Shown: positions 25,874-33,721 of the stretch, piece by piece
How the letters are laid out: every line of letters begins with the position of its first letter
Position numbering within the stretch: the stretch's first letter is position 1
Source of the DNA: an uncultured Eisenbergiella sp.
GTDB lineage: Bacteria > Bacillota > Clostridia > Lachnospirales > Lachnospiraceae
Length of the DNA: 33,721 nt
Assembly (NCBI GenBank): GCA_947626725.1
Contig: CANQTI010000003.1
Span: 1-33,721, forward strand
Reading direction: 5' to 3'
The notes under the pieces: generated by a model
What the model saw: the letters and a program-made list of their open reading frames with translations, nothing else
Databases searched by the model: none
Told to the model about the DNA's origin: nothing
Translations under genes and position numbers: made by a program

Positions 25874-28570
25874 TCACACTCTAATATATTGCCTGTCCCC
25901 TTCGGATATGCCCGCCTTCCTCATACCGCCCAGCCAAACCAGGAGCTCGTGGGCAAGCAAGGGAAACAGAGACAGTCCTGACAGGAACATCCATTCCGAA
26001 ATCGAAAGCCGTACAGTGGAAAACGCATCTACCAGAAAAGGAATCTCCGTCACCAAAAACTGAAGAGAAAAACCGAGCAGAAGCGCAGCGATCATAAGCC
26101 GATTTTCCAACGGATTGAGCCGGAAAACGGATTTACTGACATTGCGCATCCCTACGGCGTGGATCAGCTGAGACATGCCCAGCACCGTAAAAGCGTAGGT
26201 CTGCGCCCGATACAGCACTTCACTCTTTTCCAGGAGTGCGGCAGCGCCTGACAGGGAAAAACCCACTCCCTGCTGCCGCAGCAGTGTCCAGGGAACGAAA
26301 AACCAGGCCGCCAGGCTGATCCCCGCGATCAGAATACCGTAAAAGAGGGTCCCGGCAAGTCCGCCTCGGGCGAACAGGCTTTCCCTCACGTCCCTGGGCG
26401 GCTGCTCCATGAGCGCGGCCGTATCGTTCCGGTCCGTTCCCAGCGCCAGCGCAGGCAGAGAATCGGTGATCAGGTTGATCCACAGGATATGGACGGACCT
26501 TAGGGGTGCAGCCAATCCCAGAAGCACCGCCGTGAACATGGTCAGAAGCTCTCCCAGGTTGGAGGAAAGGAGAAAAATGACCGATTTGCGGATGTTTTCA
26601 TAGACACCCCTTCCTTCCCGCATGGCCTTTTCTATCGTGGCAAAATTATCGTCCGTCAGCACCAGATCGGCGGCCCCTCTCGCGACATCCGTTCCGTTCT
26701 TCCCCATGGCTACGCCCACATCCGCCGCTTTCAGAGCGGGCGCATCGTTAACGCCGTCCCCGGTCATCGCAACCACACACCCTTTTGCCCGAAAACCTCT
26801 GACAATCCTCACCTTATCGGCCGGAGATACCCGGGCAAACACCCGCACCTCTTCCAGACGTTTCTCCAGCTGCGCTTCGGACAGCGCGTCCAATTCTTCT
26901 CCCGCCAGGCACTGCTCCCGCCGCCGGACAATGCCGAGCTGCTTTCCGATGGCGAAAGCGGTCTCCGCATGATCTCCCGTGATCATCACGGTAGCTACGC
27001 CCGCCCGCGCGAAAGATTCCACCGCTCCGGCCGCCTCCGGGCGAATTGGATCCTGCATGCCCGCCAATCCCAGAAAAATGAGTCCTTCTTCCACCGGCCC
27101 ATCCGCATCTTCCCGTTTGGCATAGGCCAGCGTGCGCAGCGCCTGTGCATTCAGCCGCCGTTCTTCCGCTTCAATCCGCTCTCTGTCCTGCAGGGTCATC
27201 GGACAGCTTTTCCCCTTCTTCAGAATATGCGTACACCGCGGCAGCACCCTATCGGGAGCTCCTTTTGTATAGCTGACCCTCTGGGCTCCGTGCCAGGTAG
27301 TCATCATTTTCCGCTCCGCACTAAAGGGCAGCTCCTTCGTTCGCGGCATGCTTTTTTCCAGGCGGTTTCGCGAAAATCCGTATGCCGCTGCCAGCGACGC
27401 CAGCGCCAGCTCCGTCGGTTCCCCTATGGGCTGTTGCGCATCCTCCAGGACGGCATCGCTGCAGAGGGCCATTCCGGTCAGAAAATCCTGCAGTTCCTCC
27501 CCGTTCAGCGCATCCGCTCCCTGTTCCCGTCCGTCCGCGTAGCACACCGTTACCGTCATCCGGTTCTGTGTCAGCGTTCCCGTTTTATCAGAACACACCA
27601 CGTTCACTGCGCCCAGGGTCTCCACACAGGGCAGCCGCCGAATGATGGTATTGACCTTCGCCATCCGGGTCACACTCATGGCGAGGCAGAGCGTAACCAC
27701 TGCCGGAAGCCCCTCCGGCACAGCCGCCACAGCGAGGGAAATGGCTGTGAGCAGCATTTCGAACGGCTCCCGCTTCTGCAGCAGGCCGATGGCAAACAGG
27801 ACCGCGCAAATGCCGACGGAGAGAAAACTCAGCATTTTCCCCAATTCCCCAAGGCGCTTCTGCAAAGGGGTAGCCTCTTCCCGGTTCTCCGTTATCATAG
27901 CCGCGATTTGTCCAATCTGCGTTTCCATCCCCGTGGCCGTCACAATGCCAAGCCCGCGGCCCTCTGTTATGACAGTGGACATATAGGCCATATTCTGTCG
28001 ATCGCCCAATGGAAGCGGTCCCTTCTTTTCATCCGCCAGAAAAGCCGCATTTTTCATTATCGGAACCGCCTCGCCCGTCAGCGCCGATTCCTCCGCCCAC
28101 AGGTTGTCCGTCTTCACAAGGCGCAGGTCCGCCGGGACCTGACAGCCTGCTGTAAGGACCGTCAGATCCCCAGGCACCAGGCTGCTTGTCCTGATCTGCT
28201 TTTCCTTCCCATCCCGAATCACAAGCGCCATGGGCCAGGAGAGATTCTTTAGCGCATCCAGCGCCTTTTTCGCCCTTCCCTCCTGTACCGTTCCCACAAA
28301 TGCGTTCAGCGCCACAACAGAAAAAATAATAGCGGCATCGCTCCTTTCCCGCAGCATGAGTGAAACCGCTCCGGCAGCCAGCAGCACATAGATCAGCGGA
28401 TCGCAAAGCTGCTCCAGGAAAATTTCCGCCGGCGATTTTTTCCTTTCCTCCCGCAGCACGTTGGGACCGTGGACCGAAAGCCTTCTTACGGCTTCCTCCC
28501 CGGCAAGGCCCTCTCTTTCGCTGCACTCCAGGACGGCGCAGGTCTCTTTGACGGTTTTTGCTGCAAACAT
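25874..28570 (-). CDS. P-type (P2A, Ca2+-transporting-like) ATPase (ORF opens at 28651; preferred start 28570)
   Basis: CSDKTGTLTQNRMTVT phosphorylation motif, AVAAVPEGLPAVVT, MTGDGVNDAPALKAADVGVAMG; GGAGG before ATG 28570. Confidence 0.92.
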   Translation of the reverse strand: MFAAKTVKETCAVLECSEREGLAGEEAVRRLSVHGPNVLREERKKSPAEIFLEQLCDPLIYVLLAAGAVSLMLRERSDAAIIFSVVALNAFVGTVQEGRAKKALDALKNLSWPMALVIRDGKEKQIRTSSLVPGDLTVLTAGCQVPADLRLVKTDNLWAEESALTGEAVPIMKNAAFLADEKKGPLPLGDRQNMAYMSTVITEGRGLGIVTATGMETQIGQIAAMITENREEATPLQKRLGELGKMLSFLSVGICAVLFAIGLLQKREPFEMLLTAISLAVAAVPEGLPAVVTLCLAMSVTRMAKVNTIIRRLPCVETLGAVNVVCSDKTGTLTQNRMTVTVCYADGREQGADALNGEELQDFLTGMALCSDAVLEDAQQPIGEPTELALASLAAAYGFSRNRLEKSMPRTKELPFSAERKMMTTWHGAQRVSYTKGAPDRVLPRCTHILKKGKSCPMTLQDRERIEAEERRLNAQALRTLAYAKREDADGPVEEGLIFLGLAGMQDPIRPEAAGAVESFARAGVATVMITGDHAETAFAIGKQLGIVRRREQCLAGEELDALSEAQLEKRLEEVRVFARVSPADKVRIVRGFRAKGCVVAMTGDGVNDAPALKAADVGVAMGKNGTDVARGAADLVLTDDNFATIEKAMREGRGVYENIRKSVIFLLSSNLGELLTMFTAVLLGLAAPLRSVHILWINLITDSLPALALGTDRNDTAALMEQPPRDVRESLFARGGLAGTLFYGILIAGISLAAWFFVPWTLLRQQGVGFSLSGAAALLEKSEVLYRAQTYAFTVLGMSQLIHAVGMRNVSKSVFRLNPLENRLMIAALLLGFSLQFLVTEIPFLVDAFSTVRLSISEWMFLSGLSLFPLLAHELLVWLGGMRKAGISEGDRQYIRV

Positions 28571-28616
28571 GGCTGTCCTCCTTTCGCAGGCACATTGGGG
28601 AAGCGATCCATACGCC

Positions 28617-28669
28617 AAAAAGGCGCATGGGCTGTACCAAAGCCTGTACACTGGTACAACCTATGCGCC
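28617..28669 (-). terminator. Terminator/attenuator-like hairpin upstream of the P-type ATPase
   Basis: 18-nt arms ggcgcatgggctgtacca (28622-28639) / tggtacaacctatgcgcc (28652-28669), two non-Watson-Crick positions; TTTTT follows on the minus strand. Confidence 0.6.
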
Positions 28670-28805
28670 CATCGCGCGTATTATGCCTGAAGGGCTATCC
28701 CCTCGCCGGAAGGAACTTTTCCGCCCGTCCCTGGCGGAATACCTCATGAGCAGCGCCCGCTTCCGATATTCTGCGGGCCATCGGCCGCTGCAGTCCCATC
28801 TCACC

Positions 28806-30470
28806 TCATTCCTGAATGGAAGTGTCCTTCGTATATAAGCTGATGTCGCCGCTGACGGTGCTGATGGTGATCTCCCGGTCGCCGCCGTTCAAATAGATCT
28901 TCTCCGTTCCCTTCTCATCCGCGGAGCGCAGGGGAAGGTTCGATTCGAAATCTCCGCTGACCGTCCTGGTGAACAGCCGGAAACCGATATTCTGCGGAAT
29001 CCTGAGCCGACAATCCCCGGAGGTGGAGGAAAGCCTGACCTTCTGCGGCAGAAGCTCCGTCCGCAGGTCGATATCCCCGCTGACGCTGTATGCGGCCAGA
29101 CTTCCCGCCTCCGCCACGCTTCCACGGAAGCTGACATCGCCGCTGACGGTCCGCATCAGGCAGGAAAACAGATTTCCCCCCACCGCGATATCGCCGCTCC
29201 TAGTCTCCGCCCGGAAATCGCCGGTGGCAGCGGCGACGGCGATGTCCCCTCTGGAAAGCTGGATCCTGGTTCGCCCGCACACCGCGGTATCCATATGAAA
29301 ATCTCCGTTTTTGGACTGGACGGTCAGATCCGCGCACTGCAGCTTCCCGTCGATCTCCACGTCTCCGTTTGCGGTGATGACTGTCAGCTTTTCCCAGCGC
29401 TTAGCCGGGATCGTCAGCTCCACATCAGAGGCCCGCATGCCCCAGCTGAACAGCAGCGACGCGCTGACCGTCCTCCCCTGTCGGATCCGCAGGGTCCCAT
29501 CCCGCAGGACAGTCTCCAGCTCCCCGGTGTCTCCGACCAGCGTGATCTCATCCGATTCCTCCGGTGCGAGATGGATGCAGATGTCCCCATTACCCAGACG
29601 GCATTCCAGCGAATGGATCTCCCGCGCCTGAAAAGACAGCGTTCTTTGGGTGCCCGGCTTCTTTTCTCTCCCGAACGCATCTTCGGCCGCTCTGGCCTGT
29701 GCGCCCTCTTCCAGCCCTTCGGCTGTCCCGGTCTGCGCATTCTCTTCCGGCCCTTCGGCCGTTTCAGCATTCCCATCGCCCTGCGCTTCGCAGGCTGCTT
29801 TGGGCTGCATTGCCTCTTCCGGCCCGCCGGCCGTTCCGGTCTGCGCACCTTCTTCCAGCCCTTCGGCCGGCCCGGCCTGCGCACTCTCTTCCGGCTCTTC
29901 GGCCGGCCCGGCCTGTGCACTCTCTTCCGGCTCTTCGGCCGGCCCGGTCTGCGCACCCTCTCCCGACTGTCCGTTCTGCTCCGTTTCTCCGGCGGCCGCT
30001 CCCCGACCTTCGGCATAGCGCTCTTTCACCTGTCTGGACACATCCCGCACAAAATCCCAGGTACTGTCTACAGCATCCATCGTCATATCCATCGCCGCGT
30101 TGACCGCGGAGCCGATCTTTTCCCCGAGTCCTTCCAGTTCGCTTCCCCAGTCCCTGTGAAAGGAAAAATTGCACCCGCGTTCTGTCCGGCCCGTCTTCTC
30201 TTCCTCCTTCTTTTCAAAGGACGGGCCCGCTTCCTCCTGCTGCTCCTGCACCTCCCGCAGATAAGCCAGCAGTTCATCCACATCCCCCAGGCTGTCCATC
30301 GTCTGCGCAAGCGCATCGTCTTCGCCAAGTCCCTCTGCCGCAAGATCCAGATAACGCTGATAGAGATTCTCACTCAGCTCCTCGATCAGATCCATTTTCT
30401 CGTCGCTGTCCGGCACTTTAGCCAGACGTCCCGAAACCATGATCACAATTTTTGTCTCAATCCGATTCAT
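28806..30470 (-). CDS. HAAS/DUF1700-like plus DUF4097-type beta-repeat protein with internal 12-aa repeats (ORF opens at 30497; preferred start 30470)
   Basis: SDEKMDLIEELSENLYQRYLDLAAEGLGEDDALAQTMDSLGDVDELL; C-terminal repeated TVSGDISL/RSGDIAVGG/TVSGDVSF pattern; GGAGG before ATG 30470; overlaps padR stop. Confidence 0.82.
   Translation of the reverse strand: MNRIETKIVIMVSGRLAKVPDSDEKMDLIEELSENLYQRYLDLAAEGLGEDDALAQTMDSLGDVDELLAYLREVQEQQEEAGPSFEKKEEEKTGRTERGCNFSFHRDWGSELEGLGEKIGSAVNAAMDMTMDAVDSTWDFVRDVSRQVKERYAEGRGAAAGETEQNGQSGEGAQTGPAEEPEESAQAGPAEEPEESAQAGPAEGLEEGAQTGTAGGPEEAMQPKAACEAQGDGNAETAEGPEENAQTGTAEGLEEGAQARAAEDAFGREKKPGTQRTLSFQAREIHSLECRLGNGDICIHLAPEESDEITLVGDTGELETVLRDGTLRIRQGRTVSASLLFSWGMRASDVELTIPAKRWEKLTVITANGDVEIDGKLQCADLTVQSKNGDFHMDTAVCGRTRIQLSRGDIAVAAATGDFRAETRSGDIAVGGNLFSCLMRTVSGDVSFRGSVAEAGSLAAYSVSGDIDLRTELLPQKVRLSSTSGDCRLRIPQNIGFRLFTRTVSGDFESNLPLRSADEKGTEKIYLNGGDREITISTVSGDISLYTKDTSIQE
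29690..29985. repeat. Imperfect 36-nt (12-aa) coding tandem repeats, EESAQAGPAEEP-type
   Basis: cccggcctgcgcactctcttccggctcttcggccgg-type units repeated around 29872-29945, with diverged copies on both sides. Confidence 0.85.
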
Positions 30471-30804
30471 GTTCCACCTCCAAAGCGAGCAGCGCATTCA
30501 ACAGGGTACGGGTCTCCTCCCACTCCCGGCTGCGCTCTTCCCAAAACTGTTTTCCGGCCGCCGTAATCGTATAATAGCGCCGTCTGGCTCCCGGTCCATC
30601 CTCTCCCCAATAGGAAGTGATCAGACCGCTTTGTTCCAGCCGCCGAAACGCTGTATACAACGTAGCTTCCTTGAAACCGTATGCCCCGCCGGTGCGGCGC
30701 TGTACCTGTCGGTTGATCTCATAACCGTAACTGTCCCCCCGCATGAGCTGGGTCAAAATGATCGTATCCGTATACCCCCGTAGGGTGTCCGCTGTAATAG
30801 ACAA
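30457..30804 (-). CDS. PadR family transcriptional regulator
   Basis: IILTQLMRGDSYGYEINRQVQRRTGGAYGFKEATLYTAFRRLEQSGLITSYWGEDGPGARRRYYTITAAGKQFW. Confidence 0.93.
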   Translation of the reverse strand: MSITADTLRGYTDTIILTQLMRGDSYGYEINRQVQRRTGGAYGFKEATLYTAFRRLEQSGLITSYWGEDGPGARRRYYTITAAGKQFWEERSREWEETRTLLNALLALEVEHESD

Positions 30805-30835
30805 GTTGCTTCCTCCTTTCTTTTCTCTTTTTTAC

Positions 30836-30872
30836 TTTATATCACGATATACCTCATCTGTCAATGTATATC
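30836..30872 (-). promoter_or_regulatory. Consensus sigma-A promoter TTGACA-N17-TATAAA overlapped by palindromes (candidate PadR operator)
   Basis: tgtcaa 30859-30864 and tttata 30836-30841 (reverse strand); perfect dyad TATATCACGATATA 30838-30851; GATATAC 30846-30852 / GTATATC 30866-30872. Confidence 0.65.
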
Positions 30873-30912
30873 ATCTAATAAAATAAATAAAATTTCCATA
30901 AAAAATGGAAAA

Positions 30913-30956
30913 GGAAGCCATATGCAGCAGGGCGCGCGGCTGTCATATGTGCTTCC
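30913..30956 (-). terminator. Terminator hairpin at the 3' end of dinB
   Basis: ggaagccatatg (30913-30924) / catatgtgcttcc (30944-30956) with one bulge; T-run follows on the minus strand. Confidence 0.6.
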
Positions 30957-32157
30957 TCATGTACTCCACTGTCCTGTGAAGTGTATCCATTTGATAAATC
31001 TGATCCAGATGCCCGGCGAAATCAAGATGATAACGGTCCTGCAGAGCATCCAGCAGTCTCTTCAGTTCCTCGTCCCTGCGCTGCCGGACATCCGTAAAAC
31101 AATCCTCCAAGGTGAGCTGCCGCCCTTCCTCGCCGGACAAATTGTATATGGCCACGCCGATCAGGCGGACCGGGCGTTTTTCCACACTGTCCAGCAGCCT
31201 GACAGCCTCCTGCCAGATCATAGCGGCACAGTCGCAGGCAGATGTGAGTCGGGAGCGGGTGATCCCTTTCATGTCAAAATAAGTGATCTTTAGGGTCACA
31301 CCGTTTCCGTACAGGCCGTATCGTTTTGCTCTGCGTTCCACGCACAGCGCCAGCAAAACCAGAACGTCCTGCAAAAGCGCATAATCGTCCACATCCTCCT
31401 GAAACGTGACCTCCCGGCCAATGGATTTCGCGTCCTGCGGACGATAGGGCGTGACTTTGCGCTCATCGATCCCAAAGGCGAGTCTTGCAAGCCACTGTCC
31501 CTGTTTTCCGAGAAGCCGGACGACCGTATCCCGTTTTTCCTGCACATCGCGGACCGTGCGGATTCCTGAAGCGTACAGCTTTTCCGCCGTCATCTCTCCG
31601 ACCGTGTAAAGCGAACGCACATCGCGATCGATCATCAACGCGATAAAATCCTGAGGCGTGGGAATCTCAAAATAACCGTCTGGCTTCTTCTCCTCGCTGG
31701 CCGTCTTTGCTGCCGTTTTGGAATAGGCCACCCCTACGGAACAGGTCAGCCCGATTTCCTCCCGAATGCGCCGCTTGATGGTCATGGCGATCCGGCGCGC
31801 TCCTTCCAGGTTTCCCGCCTGTTCCGTCACATCGAGATACGCTTCATCCAGCGCAATCGCTTCCGCAGCGGAGGCATAGGTGTCCCAGATCTCATGAAGC
31901 TGTCCGGATACGGCCTTGTACTTGTCGATATTCGGGCGCATGTAGATACCCTGGGGGCAGCGCCGATAGGCCTCTTTGATATTCATGGCGGAACGGATAC
32001 CGTACCTTCGCGCCTCGTAGCTGCATGTGGCAACCACACCCCGTTCTCCCGGCAGGGAACCGATGATCAGCGGTTTCCCGCGCAGAGCAGGATTGTCCCG
32101 GGTTTCCACGGAGGCGAAGAAAGCGTCCATATCCACATGAATGATGATCTGTTCCAT
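30943..32157 (-). CDS. dinB: DNA polymerase IV (Y-family; ORF opens at 32184; preferred start MEQIIIHVDMDAFF at 32157)
   Basis: IIIHVDMDAFFASVETRDNPALRGKPLIIG...VATCSYEARRYGIRSAMNIKEAYRRCP...EAIALDEAYLDVT...GLTCSVGVAYSKTAAKTASEEKKPDG. Confidence 0.94.
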   Translation of the reverse strand: MEQIIIHVDMDAFFASVETRDNPALRGKPLIIGSLPGERGVVATCSYEARRYGIRSAMNIKEAYRRCPQGIYMRPNIDKYKAVSGQLHEIWDTYASAAEAIALDEAYLDVTEQAGNLEGARRIAMTIKRRIREEIGLTCSVGVAYSKTAAKTASEEKKPDGYFEIPTPQDFIALMIDRDVRSLYTVGEMTAEKLYASGIRTVRDVQEKRDTVVRLLGKQGQWLARLAFGIDERKVTPYRPQDAKSIGREVTFQEDVDDYALLQDVLVLLALCVERRAKRYGLYGNGVTLKITYFDMKGITRSRLTSACDCAAMIWQEAVRLLDSVEKRPVRLIGVAIYNLSGEEGRQLTLEDCFTDVRQRRDEELKRLLDALQDRYHLDFAGHLDQIYQMDTLHRTVEYMRKHI

Positions 32158-32181
32158 TTCCTGATCCCCTCCCCCATTTAT

Positions 32182-32418
32182 CATGTCCTTTCGGACATGA
32201 TGCCTCCGGCGGATCTGATGCGCCTGGCGGCGCGATAAAATAGCGCTGCAGCTATTTTACCATGTCCCTCCGGACATGATGCCTCCGGCGGATCTGATGC
32301 GCCTGGCGGCGCGGTAAAATAGCCGCAAGGCTATTTTACCATGTCCCTCCGGACATGATGCCTCCGGCGGATCTGATGCGCCTGGCGGCGCGATAAAATA
32401 GCGCTGCGGCTATTTTAT
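32182..32418. repeat. Tandem array: three copies of an exactly 79-nt unit with three palindromes each
   Basis: Units start at 32182, 32261 and 32340 (catgtcc); each has CATGTCCnnnnGGACATG, GCGCCtggcGGCGC and TAAAATAGC...GCTATTTTA. Confidence 0.96.
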
Positions 32419-32495
32419 CATACACAGTACAGACCGGACAATAGGCAGGTGCCGGGAAGGCCGGAAAATCTCTGGCGGAAAACGGCAAAGCCTGT

Positions 32496-32501
32496 TATAA
32501 T
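32496..32501 (+). promoter_or_regulatory. Candidate -10 element (TATAAT) for the alpha-galactosidase gene
   Basis: Perfect TATAAT; no convincing -35, so possibly activator dependent. Confidence 0.4.
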
Positions 32502-32675
32502 AGCAGTATGCCGCGGGAGGCCGCCGCGCTCAACAGTTCATCCGGCATGGTATTCCCGATGCCGACAGGGGCTTTGTCCCCGGAACACCATGAACAGACT
32601 GCAGCTCCCCTCTGTGCAGGGAGAGATCCGGAACGCACAGACTGGGACCATTTCACCGAAAGGAGACTGACTGCA

Positions 32676-33721
32676 ATGTTAAAACTCACGCCGCCCATGG
32701 GCTGGAACTCCTGGAACACCTTTGGGGAACACATCAGTGAATCGCTGATTTTTGAAACGGCGGACCGCATGGCGGAAAGCGGACTGCCCGCCTGCGGTTA
32801 CGAATATTTAGTGATCGACGACTGCTGGTCACTGCGGGAACGGGGCGCCGACGGGCGCCTGGTGCCGGACCCGGTCAAATTCCCCCACGGCATGAAGGCG
32901 GTGGCCGATTATGTCCACTCCAAAGGTCTGAAATTCGGCATGTATTCCTGCGCCGGGAATATGACCTGCGCCGGTTATCCGGGCAGCTTCGAGCACGAGT
33001 TCCTCGACGCCGCCACCTTCGCTGAATGGGGCGTGGACTTTCTGAAATACGATTACTGCTACCACAGCCCCCTCATCCCCGGCGAATATCTGTACCGCCG
33101 CATGGGGCTGGCCCTGGAGAACTGCGGCAGGGATATCCTCTTCTCCGCCTGCTCCTGGGGCTCCGACGAGACGCACGAATGGGTCAAGACCACATCCGCT
33201 TCCATGTGGCGTTCCACCGGCGATATCTTCGACGCCTGGGAATCCATCAAAAACCTGGCCAGGCAGCAGGAAAGGCTGTTCCCGTACCAGGGGCTGGGCT
33301 GCTTCAACGATATGGACATGCTGGTGGTGGGCATGTATGGCAAAGGAAACGTGGGGCTGGCGGGCTGCAGCGACATCCAGTACCGGACGCATTTCTCCCT
33401 CTGGGCCTTCCTGGCCTCCCCGCTGATGATCGGCTGCGATATCCGCGATATGACCCCTGCCGCTCTCTCCACTCTCACGAACCGGGACATCATCGCGATC
33501 AACCAGGATCCCGCCTGCCGTCAGCCATTCCGTCTGCACGGCATATGGAACCACGAGGATCTGCTGCTCTACGCCAGACATCTGTCAGGCGGAGACATCG
33601 CCATTGGCCTCTTCAATCTGTGCGATCACAAGAATACGGCCCGCTTCAATCTGGACGAGCTGGGGCTGCCCTGCTCCACCGGCAAGACCCTTGTCATGAC
33701 CGACATCTGGACCGGGAAGCC
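32676..33721 (+). CDS. GH27-type alpha-galactosidase, truncated by the window edge
   Basis: MLKLTPPMGWNSWNTFGEHISESLIFETADRMAESGLPACGYEYLVIDDCWSLRERGADGRLVPDPVKFPHGMKAVADYVHSKGLKFGMYSCAGNMTC...VDFLKYDYCY...FNDMDMLVVGM. Translated by hand, no stop to 33721; absent from ORF track because it runs off the end. AAGGAG before ATG 32676. Confidence 0.92.
   Translation, partial: MLKLTPPMGWNSWNTFGEHISESLIFETADRMAESGLPACGYEYLVIDDCWSLRERGADGRLVPDPVKFPHGMKAVADYVHSKGLKFGMYSCAGNMTCAGYPGSFEHEFLDAATFAEWGVDFLKYDYCYHSPLIPGEYLYRRMGLALENCGRDILFSACSWGSDETHEWVKTTSASMWRSTGDIFDAWESIKNLARQQERLFPYQGLGCFNDMDMLVVGMYGKGNVGLAGCSDIQYRTHFSLWAFLASPLMIGCDIRDMTPAALSTLTNRDIIAINQDPACRQPFRLHGIWNHEDLLLYARHLSGGDIAIGLFNLCDHKNTARFNLDELGLPCSTGKTLVMTDIWTGK

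Noticed and set aside
26969-28252. 427-aa plus-strand ORF antisense to the P-type ATPase
   Set aside because: ATPase catalytic motifs are unambiguous on the minus strand; antisense frame is a composition artefact.
28571-28805. yybP-ykoY manganese riboswitch upstream of the P-type ATPase
   Set aside because: I could not identify the conserved core; only a terminator-like hairpin is supported. cmsearch would decide.
29295-30566. 423-aa plus-strand ORF antisense to the DUF4097-type gene, with repeated LFRLFGRPGLCT peptide
   Set aside because: Open only because of the 36-nt in-frame repeats and codon bias; the minus strand has SD, coupling with padR and recognised domains.
32182-32418. Possible CRISPR or transposon terminal repeats in array B
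   Set aside because: Copies are contiguous with no spacers; no transposase ORF or flanking target duplication is visible.

Overview
The window is a Firmicutes (Clostridia/Lachnospiraceae-like) chromosomal segment, mostly coding on the minus strand. Its core is a spore-former housekeeping block: spoIIIAA-AH, deoB, prfC (frameshifted), a transglutaminase-like lipoprotein, an Asp23 protein, nusB, xseA, xseB, ispA, dxs, tlyA, nadK, argR, recN, spoIVB, then iscS-iscU and a CarD-like gene. Flanking genes are a GT2 glycosyltransferase with a MarR-like C-terminal extension, a short DtxR/MntR-type regulator, a P2A cation ATPase, a PadR + DUF4097-type pair, DNA polymerase IV, and a GH27 alpha-galactosidase that runs off the right edge (so it is missing from the ORF track). 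The least explained signals are two unrelated triplicate arrays of hairpin-bearing units. One is about 70 nt x3 at 1890-2096, just 3' of a strong promoter and about 28 nt before the DtxR-type start. The other is exactly 79 nt x3 at 32182-32418, about 24 nt before the dinB start, with one compensatory base-pair change between copies. Other points: a frameshift in prfC at the normally invariant switch-II motif, 36-nt minisatellites inside spoIIIAA and the DUF4097 gene, an imperfect repeat cluster between two divergent promoters at the left edge, and a palindrome overlapping a consensus promoter before padR. No tRNA, rRNA, CRISPR array or transposase was recognised. All calls were made by eye from the sequence; no searches were run.
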